8,632 bases of DNA from Desulfobulbaceae bacterium (lineage in GTDB: Bacteria > Desulfobacterota > Desulfobulbia > Desulfobulbales > Desulfobulbaceae): positions 1 through 8,632 of the forward strand of contig JALXCX010000042.1 in the NCBI GenBank assembly GCA_026990725.1, in the 5' to 3' direction. A program made the translations under genes and the position numbers. Of the stretch, positions 1 through 6,290 are shown piece by piece. Position 1 is the first letter of the stretch, and each line of letters opens with the position of its first letter. The notes beneath the pieces are model-generated. The model was not told where the DNA came from and did no database searches. It saw only the letters and a program-made list of their open reading frames with translations.

Positions 1-192
1 GGCAAAACTGCCAGACAATTTGTTGCAAATGCGGGCGCCTGGTCTTTGACAACCGGAGCAGAGGACATGCTGGAGCAAGAAGAGAGAAGAAACACGCTGC
101 AGAACAAGCCTGCTGTGAGAGCCAATGATTTTACAAACACGGAATTCCTCCGGCAAAAGGTATATTATAAAGCAATAAGGAATAAAAAATAA
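1..192 (+). CDS. C-terminal 63 residues of an unrecognised protein (5' end outside window)
   Basis: Frame 1 is open from the first base to a TAA at 190-192 and gives a 63-residue C-terminal fragment. It is polar, with an acidic stretch around residues 21-29 (EDMLEQEER) and a basic tail ending in AIRNKK. No membrane segment or motif I recognise is present, so I propose no function. It converges on hisB with only 7 bases between the two stop codons and no visible intrinsic terminator there. All three minus-strand frames are also free of stops over roughly the first 125 bases, so the open frame alone is weak evidence. The plus-strand reading is favoured because it closes cleanly just before the hisB stop and the minus strand shows no start with a ribosome binding site. 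Confidence 0.5.
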   Translation, partial: GKTARQFVANAGAWSLTTGAEDMLEQEERRNTLQNKPAVRANDFTNTEFLRQKVYYKAIRNKK

Positions 193-199
193 TCAAAAT

Positions 200-799
200 T
201 TACAGGGAGCCTTTTGAAGACAATGTTCCGACAAGCCCGGCAAGAGGTGATACAGCCTGTCTCATGGCGCGCCCAAGCGACTTGAACACGGCTTCAATGA
301 TATGATGCGCATTCTCTCCATGTAAAAGATCAACATGCAGGGTAAGTCCGGCATGCAGGGACAACGCCCTGAGAAACTCTCCAGCCAGAGCAGTATCAAA
401 AGTGCCAACTTTCTGATCACTGATTCTTACATCATAGTGTAGAAACGGACGATTTGAAAAATCCACACATGTCCGGGCCAGTGTTTCATCCATGGGAACA
501 TAAGCATGCCCATAACGATTAATTCCGGATTTATCCGCAAGAGCCTGAGCAAAGGCCTGACCAAGGCAAATACCTATATCTTCGACAGTATGGTGGTCGT
601 CAATGTGCGTGTCCCCTTTTGCCTGGATAAGAAGATCAAAAAAACCATGTACCGCAAATAATGTCAGCATGTGATCCATGAAACCAACCCCGGTACTGAT
701 ATCTACAGTTCCGGTGCCGTCAAGATCAAGGACGACCCTGATTTCTGTTTCACTGGTTTGGCGTGCAACCTCACCCCGGCGAGTGGGAGTATCTACCAT
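200..799 (-). CDS. hisB: Imidazoleglycerol-phosphate dehydratase
   Basis: This is the monofunctional HisB that converts imidazole-glycerol phosphate to imidazole-acetol phosphate in histidine biosynthesis, in the cytosol. The 199 residues match the usual length of about 195, so there is no fused phosphatase domain. Family motifs are all present: FMDHML at 40-45, the metal-binding HIDDHHTVED at 65-74, MDETLA at 103-108, GENAHHIIEA at 161-170 followed by FK, and the SSKGSL C-terminus. The metal-ligand histidines and acidic residues of both repeats look intact. The start is preceded on the minus strand by AGGGG about 7 bases upstream. No other his gene lies in the window and hisB has its own promoter-like sequence, so it appears to be transcribed alone or as the first gene of a leftward unit. 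Confidence 0.96.
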   Translation of the reverse strand: MVDTPTRRGEVARQTSETEIRVVLDLDGTGTVDISTGVGFMDHMLTLFAVHGFFDLLIQAKGDTHIDDHHTVEDIGICLGQAFAQALADKSGINRYGHAYVPMDETLARTCVDFSNRPFLHYDVRISDQKVGTFDTALAGEFLRALSLHAGLTLHVDLLHGENAHHIIEAVFKSLGRAMRQAVSPLAGLVGTLSSKGSL

Positions 800-875
800 T
801 TTTTAACCCCTGAATTCAACAAATAATAATTTTATCAACACTTGAACACACTTGATCTTACTAAAAATTTCGTTT

Positions 876-904
876 ATATTATTCCAACTTGTTGAGATTG
901 GCAA
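876..904 (-). promoter_or_regulatory. Putative sigma70 promoter for hisB
   Basis: On the minus strand, TTGCCA (904-899; 5 of 6 match to TTGACA) is followed after exactly 17 bases by TAATAT (881-876; 4 of 6 match to TATAAT). Transcription would start near 869 and leave an untranslated leader of about 70 bases before the hisB start codon. The call rests on sequence match and position only. Confidence 0.5.
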
Positions 905-970
905 CATTCTTGTAACTAAAATGGTGATTTTCAGCCCGGATTTTTTTACTGAACACCTGTTAATTTTTTA

Positions 971-999
971 TTGACACAAATGACTAAACCCTGTTAAAG
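971..999 (+). promoter_or_regulatory. Putative sigma70 promoter for tRNA-Gly
   Basis: A perfect TTGACA at 971-976 is followed 17 bases later by the poor -10 match TTAAAG (994-999) and then by a C/G-containing stretch (gtctccggctg). Transcription would start near 1006, about 20 bases before the mature tRNA. A strong -35 with a GC-containing discriminator is typical of stable-RNA promoters. The same transcript could read into rplM if the hairpin after the tRNA leaks. Confidence 0.5.
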
Positions 1000-1026
1000 T
1001 CTCCGGCTGTTTATGGAAACAACTGA

Positions 1027-1101
<75 letters not shown>

Positions 1102-1111
1102 CTGAAACTCC

Positions 1112-1141
1112 AAGGTTCGGACACAGTTCGAACCTTTTTTT
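1112..1141 (+). terminator. Intrinsic terminator or attenuator after tRNA-Gly
   Basis: AAGGTTCG (1112-1119) pairs perfectly with CGAACCTT (1129-1136) across a 9-base loop, and the 3' arm runs into seven T residues (1135-1141). It lies 10 bases after the tRNA CCA end and 22 bases before rplM. It can end the tRNA transcript. Because no convincing promoter lies between it and rplM, it may act as a leaky attenuator in a tRNA-rplM-rpsI transcript. Confidence 0.75.
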
Positions 1142-1163
1142 GTTAAATACTTGAGGCGCATGT

Positions 1164-1592
1164 ATGAAAACTTATTATACGCCAGTAGATAAGATTGACC
1201 GCAAATGGTACGTGGTTGATGCTGACGGAAAAGTCCTTGGCCGCATTGCCACAGAAATAGCCCGCAGGCTTCGTGGAAAACATAAGCCTACGTTCTGTAA
1301 TTTTCAGGACAATGGTGATTTTATTATCGTCATCAACGCCGATCGCATTCACCTGACCGGCAAGAAATGGGATGATAAAGTTTATTATAAGCATAGTGGT
1401 TATATGGGTGGCATCTCCGGGCAGACAGCAAAAGAGGTTCTTGCTAAAACACCTGAAGATCTGATCTACATGGCAGTAAAGGGCATGTTGCCGAAAAACA
1501 AGCTTGGGCGGGCGCAGTTACTGAAACTGAAAGTTTACGCCGGAGCCGACCATCCTCACAAGGCTCAACAGCCTGAAACCTTGGATATATAA
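1164..1592 (+). CDS. rplM: 50S ribosomal protein L13 (uL13)
   Basis: L13 is an early-assembling protein of the large ribosomal subunit that binds 23S rRNA. The product has 142 residues, the same length as the E. coli protein. It shows the family features: a KTYYTP-type N-terminus, VLGRIATEIARRLRGK at 24-39, the YYKHSGYMGG segment at 74-83, and the signature AVKGMLPKNKLGR at 104-116. The start at 1164 is set by GAGG (1153-1156) with 7-base spacing. An out-of-frame ATG at 1160 is too close to that site. rpsI follows after 15 bases in the near-universal rplM-rpsI pair. In E. coli L13 represses its own operon through the mRNA leader, so the upstream hairpin could matter here, although I see no specific similarity to that leader. 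Confidence 0.98.
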   Translation: MKTYYTPVDKIDRKWYVVDADGKVLGRIATEIARRLRGKHKPTFCNFQDNGDFIIVINADRIHLTGKKWDDKVYYKHSGYMGGISGQTAKEVLAKTPEDLIYMAVKGMLPKNKLGRAQLLKLKVYAGADHPHKAQQPETLDI

Positions 1593-1607
1593 CGGAGCTG
1601 ACCAGTC

Positions 1608-2000
1608 ATGGCGCAGGAAAAAACATACGCTACCGGAAAACGGAAAACCGCTATCGCCCGGGTTTGGATAACTCCCGGCAGCGGTAAAATCAATGTCAAC
1701 AAACAACCTCTTGAAGAATACTTTGGCAATATATTCTTTGAACCCAAGGTTGAACGACCGTTTTCCGTGACAGAAACAACTGATAAATTTGATGTCATGG
1801 CCACCGTCAAAGGCGGAGGAAAATCCGCCCAGGTAGACGCACTGGTTCATGGCATTTCCAAAGCGCTTCAGGTACTGAACCCAGAACTGCGTGACTCTCT
1901 TAAAAAAGCCGGCCTGCTGACCCGTGATTCGCGCGCCAAAGAGCGCAAAAAATACGGCCAGCGCGGTGCGCGTGCCCGCTTCCAGTTCTCCAAGCGTTAA
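1608..2000 (+). CDS. rpsI: 30S ribosomal protein S9 (uS9)
   Basis: S9 sits in the head of the small ribosomal subunit, and its C-terminal tail reaches the P-site tRNA. The 130 residues match the usual bacterial length. Diagnostic segments are YATGKRKTAIARV at 7-19, the signature GGGKSAQVDALVHGISKAL at 69-87, and the basic C-terminus RGARARFQFSKR with the invariant SKR end that contacts tRNA. GGAG at 1594-1597 lies 10 bases before the ATG, a slightly long spacing. The gene is co-transcribed with rplM and is followed 50 bases later by a strong intrinsic terminator. Confidence 0.98.
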   Translation: MAQEKTYATGKRKTAIARVWITPGSGKINVNKQPLEEYFGNIFFEPKVERPFSVTETTDKFDVMATVKGGGKSAQVDALVHGISKALQVLNPELRDSLKKAGLLTRDSRAKERKKYGQRGARARFQFSKR

Positions 2001-2011
2001 TTCGCAGGAAT

Positions 2012-2039
2012 TTGACACAGACGACATTCACGCTTTAGC
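2012..2039 (+). promoter_or_regulatory. Weak candidate promoter ahead of argC
   Basis: A perfect TTGACA occurs at 2012-2017 and is followed 16 bases later by TTTAGC (2034-2039), only a 3 of 6 match to a -10 box. It is the only promoter-like sequence between rpsI and argC, and it lies upstream of the terminator hairpin. A transcript from it would begin almost at the base of that hairpin. The weak -10 makes this tentative. Confidence 0.2.
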
Positions 2040-2050
2040 TGTTTGTTTCA

Positions 2051-2084
2051 GGGGAATAACGAGGCTTCGTTATTCCCCTTTTTT
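2051..2084 (+). terminator. Strong intrinsic terminator after rpsI
   Basis: GGGGAATAACGA (2051-2062) pairs over all 12 bases with TCGTTATTCCCC (2067-2078) around the 4-base loop GGCT. Six T residues follow (2079-2084), with further T-rich sequence beyond. This is a textbook Rho-independent terminator that closes the rplM-rpsI transcript. It ends only 28 bases before the argC start codon. Confidence 0.93.
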
Positions 2085-2112
2085 ATTTTCTTTTTTCAAA
2101 AAGGACTTTCTC

Positions 2113-3153
2113 ATGCTTAAAGTTGGCATAATCGGGGCATCGGGCTATACAGGCGTGGAACTTGCCAGAATTCTCTCCAGTCACCCCGAGGTTGAACTGA
2201 CTGTTGCCACCTCTCGAAAATACGCTGGCCAGCCGTTATCAGAAGTTTTTCCAAGTTTAAGAAAAAGGGTTGACCTTCTCTGCGAAAATCTTCCTGCCGA
2301 TGAACTTGCAGAACGGGCAGATTTCTTTTTCACGGCTGTTCCTCATAAAACAGCCATGGATATTGTCCCTCCCCTACTGGCCGCAGGTAAAAAAGTTGTA
2401 GATTTAAGCGCAGATTTTAGAATTAGAGATGTCGCTGTTTACGAAAAATGGTATCAGGAGCACTCAAGTGCCGAGCTTATCAATGAAGCTGTTTACGGCC
2501 TTCCTGAACTGTATAGAACACAAATTTCCGAAGCACGACTGGTCGCCAATCCCGGTTGTTACCCCACTTCCATCACCCTGGGACTCGCTCCGCTTCTGCG
2601 GAAGAAAATAATTGATCCGGCAACCCTCATCATTGATTCCAAGTCCGGGACATCAGGTGCCGGTCGCGGGGCAAACGTAGGCACGTTATTCTGTGAGGTA
2701 ACCGATGGCTTCAGGGCCTACAAAGTGGGAGGAACCCACAGGCATATTCCGGAAATTGAGCAGGAGCTCTCTGTCCTGGCCAATACGTCTGTGGAGATAT
2801 CGTTTACTCCACATTTGCTGCCAATCTCACGCGGTATACTAAGCAGTATGTACGCAGTCCAACAGGGAGCAAAAACCGACAAAGACCTACAGGATTTGTA
2901 CGAAAATACTTATAAAGACGAGCCCTTTGTTCGTATCTGCCCAGCAGGTACTTTTCCAGCCACGCAATATGTCAGAGGCAGTAACTGTTGCGACATCGGG
3001 ATTAAAACCGACCAGCGAACCGACCGAATTATTATTATTTCAGCCATAGATAATATAGCCAAAGGGGCATCGGGACAGGCAGTTCAGAATATGAATCTCA
3101 TGAACGGCTTTGCCGAAACCTGTGGTCTGATGGGCAGTCCGTTTTTTCCGTAA
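2113..3153 (+). CDS. argC: N-acetyl-gamma-glutamyl-phosphate reductase
   Basis: ArgC makes N-acetylglutamate semialdehyde from N-acetylglutamyl phosphate with NADPH, the third step of arginine biosynthesis, in the cytosol. The 346 residues match the long (type 1) ArgC family. Visible features are the NADP-binding GASGYTG at 8-14, the catalytic cysteine C149 in NPGCYPT, the KSGTSGAGRG loop at 177-186, the GTHRHIPEIEQE segment from 207, and a C-terminal NMNLMNGFAET. The frame is open upstream to 1924, but that would overlap rpsI and span the terminator. ATG 2113 follows AAGGA (2101-2105) by 7 bases and places GASGYTG at the expected distance from the N-terminus. Its stop shares one base with the truA start. 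No arginine operator was recognised. Confidence 0.97.
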   Translation: MLKVGIIGASGYTGVELARILSSHPEVELTVATSRKYAGQPLSEVFPSLRKRVDLLCENLPADELAERADFFFTAVPHKTAMDIVPPLLAAGKKVVDLSADFRIRDVAVYEKWYQEHSSAELINEAVYGLPELYRTQISEARLVANPGCYPTSITLGLAPLLRKKIIDPATLIIDSKSGTSGAGRGANVGTLFCEVTDGFRAYKVGGTHRHIPEIEQELSVLANTSVEISFTPHLLPISRGILSSMYAVQQGAKTDKDLQDLYENTYKDEPFVRICPAGTFPATQYVRGSNCCDIGIKTDQRTDRIIIISAIDNIAKGASGQAVQNMNLMNGFAETCGLMGSPFFP

Positions 3154-3947
3154 TGAAGAAGAACATCCGACTGCTTCTTGCCTATGACGGCACCGGGTAT
3201 AGTGGGTGGCAACGACAAAAAAACGGCTCGACAATTCAAGGTATCCTGGAAGAAAAAATCAGAATTATAACTGACAGCCAGGTGACTGTAAACGGTGCCG
3301 GCCGTACTGATGCTGGAGTTCATGCCCTTGGCATGACAGCCAATTTTCTCACTAAATCCCGCATGAAAGCAAAAGACTTTCAAAATGCTCTTAACTCCAT
3401 GCTGCCAAAGGATATCAGGGTATTGCAGGGAAAAAAGGTTCCAGCAGAGTTCCATGCGCGCTATGATTCCACCGGAAAGACCTATCGCTATGATTTTTTT
3501 ACAGGCAGCGTTCAACAACCCCATGAACGCCTCTACCGAACCCACGTTCCCCAGACATTTGATATCACCAGAGTCCTTTCATGTCTGCAATATCTCACAG
3601 GCAGCCATGATTTCTCCAGTTTTGAGGCGATCGGCTCAAGGGATACAAGCCGGACACAAGGACGAGGAGCCGAACGGACATTATATGAGGCCAAATGCCT
3701 TGCAACTCCAGATACAGAAAACTGTTATTCCTTTTTTTTTACAGGTGACGGTTTCCTGCGTCATATGGTTCGAAACATTGTCGGTACACTTTTTCAGGTT
3801 GGCTCAGGTCGCATCGACCACCACCGATTCCAAACAATTATGACCCTGAAGAATCGGCAAGAAGCAGGGCCCACCGCTCCGGCCTGTGGTTTATTTCTTG
3901 AAAAAGTTCATTATAAGAACTTTTCAAAAGAACAACTATTGCCTTGA
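3153..3947 (+). CDS. truA: tRNA pseudouridine(38-40) synthase TruA
   Basis: TruA isomerises uridines 38, 39 and 40 in the anticodon stem-loop of many tRNAs to pseudouridine. The 264 residues are within the family's usual size. The catalytic aspartate is D53 in GAGRTDAGVHA (48-58). Other conserved blocks are the N-terminal YDGTGYSGWQRQ (11-22), AEFHARYDS with KTYRY (98-113), HDFSSF (152-157), GDGFLRHMVRNIVGTL (198-213) and GPTAPACGLFL (239-249). The start overlaps the argC stop in TAATG and has no clear Shine-Dalgarno sequence, so translation is probably coupled to argC. Its last codons form a stable inverted repeat. Confidence 0.97.
   Translation: MKKNIRLLLAYDGTGYSGWQRQKNGSTIQGILEEKIRIITDSQVTVNGAGRTDAGVHALGMTANFLTKSRMKAKDFQNALNSMLPKDIRVLQGKKVPAEFHARYDSTGKTYRYDFFTGSVQQPHERLYRTHVPQTFDITRVLSCLQYLTGSHDFSSFEAIGSRDTSRTQGRGAERTLYEAKCLATPDTENCYSFFFTGDGFLRHMVRNIVGTLFQVGSGRIDHHRFQTIMTLKNRQEAGPTAPACGLFLEKVHYKNFSKEQLLP
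3898..3927. repeat. Inverted repeat at the 3' end of truA
   Basis: TTGAAAAAGTTC (3898-3909) pairs with GAACTTTTCAA (3917-3927): 11 base pairs with one bulged A and a 7-base loop (ATTATAA). It lies inside truA, 20 bases before its stop codon, and no T-run follows on either strand. It is therefore not a standard terminator. It could be an mRNA stability or processing structure between truA and maf, or a chance product of AT-rich codons. Confidence 0.5.
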
Positions 3948-3980
3948 AAATAATTTTTTCCTATAAGAATCAAAGTTTCC

Positions 3981-4571
3981 ATGTTCAAAACCTGCAAACC
4001 TCTTATTCTGGCATCATCCTCGCCTCGGCGTCAACGTCTCCTAAACCGGCTTGGCCTTGTTTTCACCGTTCTTCCGGCAGATATTGATGAAACACCACAC
4101 AGCGAAGAAACCCCGGTTAACTTTGTGCTGCGGATGGCTCATGCAAAGGCTGAAGCCATTGCAAAACAACACCCTCAGGCCTTTGTTCTTGGGGCAGACA
4201 CTGTCGTCACCGTGAACAACCGGATTATCGGCAAACCCAAAACCCCTGAAAGTGCCCTGCTCTCTCTCATGAATCTCCAGGGAAAAACCCATCAAGTTGT
4301 GACGGGCGTATCAATCATCTGTCTGCAAAAAAACTGTTCAACAACTTTTTCTCAGAAAACAAAAGTTCAATTCAACATATTTTCCAAAAATATTTTACAG
4401 GCATATGTTGACACCGGGGAGCCAATGGATAAGGCAGGCGGTTATGGCCTGCAGGCAAGAGGAGGCTTTCTTGTCGACAAAATTGAAGGTTCATACACCA
4501 ATGCCATCGGCCTGCCTGTTAGCACCTGCATCAGGATACTTCTAAAGAACAATGTCATAACTCCTCAATAA
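3981..4571 (+). CDS. maf: Maf family nucleoside triphosphate pyrophosphatase (dTTP/UTP type)
   Basis: Maf proteins hydrolyse nucleotides to the monophosphate and pyrophosphate, clear modified nucleotides, and have been linked to septum inhibition. The 196 residues match the family. Motifs are SSSPRR at 12-17, GADTVV with the catalytic D73 at 71-76, GKP at 84-86, EPMDKAGGYGLQ at 147-158 and EGSYTNAIGLP at 169-179. The YGLQ glutamine (Q158) and the KAGGYG context resemble the E. coli YhdE / B. subtilis Maf branch acting on dTTP and UTP, rather than the YceF branch acting on 7-methyl-GTP. The substrate is inferred from this resemblance. The gene starts 33 bases after truA. Its ribosome binding site is poor, so it may depend partly on upstream translation. 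Confidence 0.94.
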   Translation: MFKTCKPLILASSSPRRQRLLNRLGLVFTVLPADIDETPHSEETPVNFVLRMAHAKAEAIAKQHPQAFVLGADTVVTVNNRIIGKPKTPESALLSLMNLQGKTHQVVTGVSIICLQKNCSTTFSQKTKVQFNIFSKNILQAYVDTGEPMDKAGGYGLQARGGFLVDKIEGSYTNAIGLPVSTCIRILLKNNVITPQ

Positions 4572-4589
4572 GGAGCCTCCTGACTCAAC

Positions 4590-4619
4590 TTGACAATCCC
4601 CAGAGCATCATGCTAATAA
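4590..4619 (+). promoter_or_regulatory. Putative sigma70 promoter for the polysaccharide operon
   Basis: A perfect TTGACA (4590-4595) is followed after 18 bases by TAATAA (4614-4619), which is directly preceded by TGC, an extended -10 form. With a 19-base spacer, AATAAT (4615-4620) is an alternative 5 of 6 match. A start near 4626 would give a leader of about 265 bases before the sugar transferase. It begins 18 bases after the maf stop and probably separates the accessory operon from the housekeeping cluster. Confidence 0.45.
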
Positions 4620-4806
4620 TCCATGTTGGTGCCTTTTTTTTGTTTTGTTTTATCGTGTACTTTGCCTATACTAAAATATCTGGTGTATTGTTTTTCAGCT
4701 CTCCAAAAATTACTATTTACGTGATCAAGTATTCTGCACGAAGGTTAAAACAAAAAATACTGAAAAGACAAAAGCAATATTTTTGTTATTTTACCCCAAG
4801 AGTTGC

Positions 4807-4842
4807 AGCAGTAGTTCGGTACACAAAATCTATTCTACTGCT
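4807..4842. repeat. Stem-loop in the polysaccharide operon leader
   Basis: AGCAGTAG (4807-4814) is perfectly complementary to CTACTGCT (4835-4842) across a 20-base loop. It is one of the few GC-containing segments of this AT-rich leader and ends 50 bases before the sugar transferase start codon. No T-run follows. It could be a regulatory hairpin or a DNA-binding dyad; nothing in the sequence decides which. Confidence 0.35.
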
Positions 4843-4892
4843 ACACTATAATGTCTTCATTATTCTCCAACTCTGTTTGCTGATACATTGTT

Positions 4893-6275
4893 ATGCCCTA
4901 TATTCTGAAGAAATACTATCCGGTACGAAACCTTCTCTTTGTTCTGGGAGAAGGTACGCTCATTTTTTTTGCCATTAAGATTGTATATTTTTTCTTTTAC
5001 GGCTTCAATTCTCTCCATAGTTTACTGTTTGTTACCTCCGTAAAGGCAATCCTGGTCACTCTCGTCTTCCAACTTTCTCTCTATTTTTTTGATCTCTATG
5101 ACCTGAGCAGGATTCGAAGCTTTATGGACACGGCAACCCGCATGTTGCAGGCTCTTGGCATAGGTTGCATAATGCTTGCCGGGGTCTACTATATTTTTCC
5201 AAAAATCGGCATTTCATCCAGTGTCTTTTTCTACAGTTATGTCGCCTTCTGTATTGCCATATTAACCTGGCGTCTTCTTTACTATGTCATCCTAAAAAAG
5301 AAACTTTTCGCCGTCCCTCTTCTCATTATCGGGACAGGAAAAATGGCTGGGGAGATCACAGAAATAATCGAACAGGACCAAAACTCTGGCTACAGGATTG
5401 CTGCATTCTTTGGCGAATCTGAACCTGCTCAAGACACACAGAAGACACCCGTACTACCTCTGTCCAGCTCACTTGATGACGCCTGCAGGCGCTTTGGTGC
5501 TGATCAAATAATTGTTGCCCTTGATGACAGAAGAGGCACCATGCCCATTGCTGATCTTCTCCAGTGCAAGTTACACGGAACCAGCATACAGGACGGAATC
5601 TCTTTTTATGAATCCATTACCGGCAAAATTCTGGTAAAAAATGTCAATCCAGCCTGGCTTATTTTCTCTGATGGTTTTCAAAGCACCCGCCTTTCATACT
5701 ATTTAAAAAGAACGCTGGATGTCTGTCTCTCTCTTTTTGGCCTTCTCATCTCCCTGCCAATCACACTGCCCACAACTTTTTTGATTAAACGTGAATCCCC
5801 CGGCCCGGTTTTTTACCTTCAGGAGCGCATAGGCGAACGAGGGGTGCCTTTTGATGTCATAAAATTTCGTTCCATGCGCGACGATGCCGAAAAAAACGGT
5901 GCTGTCTGGGCAAGGCCAAACGATACACGTGTGACGAAGATAGGCGGTTTTATCCGTAAGGTCCGTATTGATGAAATCCCTCAGATGTGGAATGTGCTTA
6001 AGGGAGAGATGAGTTTTGTTGGTCCGCGTCCGGAACGACCTGTTTTTGTTGACCAGCTCACAGAGTCCATCCCTTACTATTCACTGCGCCATTCTGTCAA
6101 ACCGGGTATCAGCGGTTGGGCCCAGGTCTGTTATCCGTATGGAGCCTCTGAAGAAGATGCCTTGAGGAAACTGGAATATGACCTCTATTATATCAAAAAT
6201 CAGTCAATATTTATGGATATGCTCGTCATTTTCAGAACCATTAAAACAGTGCTCTTCCAAAAGGGATCACGTTGA
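4893..6275 (+). CDS. Membrane polyprenyl glycosylphosphotransferase (exopolysaccharide initiating sugar transferase)
   Basis: This enzyme would move a sugar phosphate from a nucleotide sugar onto undecaprenyl phosphate at the inner membrane, the first step of an exopolysaccharide repeat unit. The 460 residues have four predicted N-terminal membrane segments (about 12-35, 42-66, 85-102 and 108-133), a Rossmann-like domain opening with LLIIGTGKMAGE (143-154), and a hydrophobic hairpin near 275-297. The C-terminal catalytic domain has KFRSM (324-328), the D360-E361 pair, FVGPRPERP (375-383) and KPGISGWAQV (403-412). The four-helix N-terminus, FFDLYD (65-70) and the YPYGASEEDALRKLEYDLYYIKN stretch resemble the PEP-CTERM/exosortase-associated EpsB-like sugar transferases, although no exosortase is in the window. 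The start has no Shine-Dalgarno sequence, and an in-frame stop lies 10 bases upstream. The next gene starts after 15 bases. Confidence 0.92.
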   Translation: MPYILKKYYPVRNLLFVLGEGTLIFFAIKIVYFFFYGFNSLHSLLFVTSVKAILVTLVFQLSLYFFDLYDLSRIRSFMDTATRMLQALGIGCIMLAGVYYIFPKIGISSSVFFYSYVAFCIAILTWRLLYYVILKKKLFAVPLLIIGTGKMAGEITEIIEQDQNSGYRIAAFFGESEPAQDTQKTPVLPLSSSLDDACRRFGADQIIVALDDRRGTMPIADLLQCKLHGTSIQDGISFYESITGKILVKNVNPAWLIFSDGFQSTRLSYYLKRTLDVCLSLFGLLISLPITLPTTFLIKRESPGPVFYLQERIGERGVPFDVIKFRSMRDDAEKNGAVWARPNDTRVTKIGGFIRKVRIDEIPQMWNVLKGEMSFVGPRPERPVFVDQLTESIPYYSLRHSVKPGISGWAQVCYPYGASEEDALRKLEYDLYYIKNQSIFMDMLVIFRTIKTVLFQKGSR

Positions 6276-6290
6276 GATAAGAGCGATATT

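Larger units (their letters stand above)
4572..4892 (+). other. AT-rich 321-bp intergenic leader upstream of the polysaccharide genes
   Basis: No credible gene lies in this gap. A 122-codon open frame from 4610 runs 86 bases into the sugar transferase in another frame. It encodes low-complexity F/I/L/Y/K-rich sequence, as expected of AT-rich DNA, and is not called. The gap holds a promoter candidate at its left end, a poly-T tract around 4634-4650, a second weaker -10-like TATACT at 4667-4672, and an 8-bp inverted repeat at 4807-4842. I found no c-di-GMP riboswitch signature, JUMPstart/ops element or sigma54 -24/-12 pair. The base composition is clearly more AT-rich than in maf or in the downstream regulator gene. 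Confidence 0.6.

Noticed and set aside
1160..1192. Out-of-frame ATG opening a 10-codon frame across the rplM start
   Set aside because: It lies only 3 bases from the GAGG site, too close for initiation, whereas ATG 1164 has 7-base spacing and gives full-length L13.
1999..2012. AATTC-N4-GAATT inverted repeat as an arginine repressor box for argC
   Set aside because: ArgR boxes have the half-sites in the opposite orientation (GAAT then ATTC) and are about 18 bp. This short palindrome overlaps the rpsI stop codon and does not fit.
1518..2027. 169-codon minus-strand open frame over rplM and rpsI
   Set aside because: It is a shadow of two unmistakable ribosomal protein genes. The same applies to the minus-strand frames over argC, truA, maf and the HEAT/PilZ gene.
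1924..2112. N-terminal extension of argC by 63 codons
   Set aside because: It would overlap rpsI and read through the terminator hairpin, and it has no homology-like content. ATG 2113 has a good ribosome site and fits the ArgC N-terminus.
4571..4581. AGGAGCCTCCT palindrome just after maf as a terminator
   Set aside because: Five-base arms around one base cannot form a hairpin loop, and no T-run follows.
4625..4645. Sigma54 -24/-12 promoter in the polysaccharide leader
   Set aside because: A TTGGTGC element is present, but the required GC at the fixed -12 spacing is replaced by T residues.
4610..4978. 122-codon plus-strand open frame between maf and the sugar transferase
   Set aside because: It overlaps the sugar transferase start by 86 bases in another frame, its ATG lies upstream of the predicted transcription start, and its composition is what AT-rich DNA encodes by chance.
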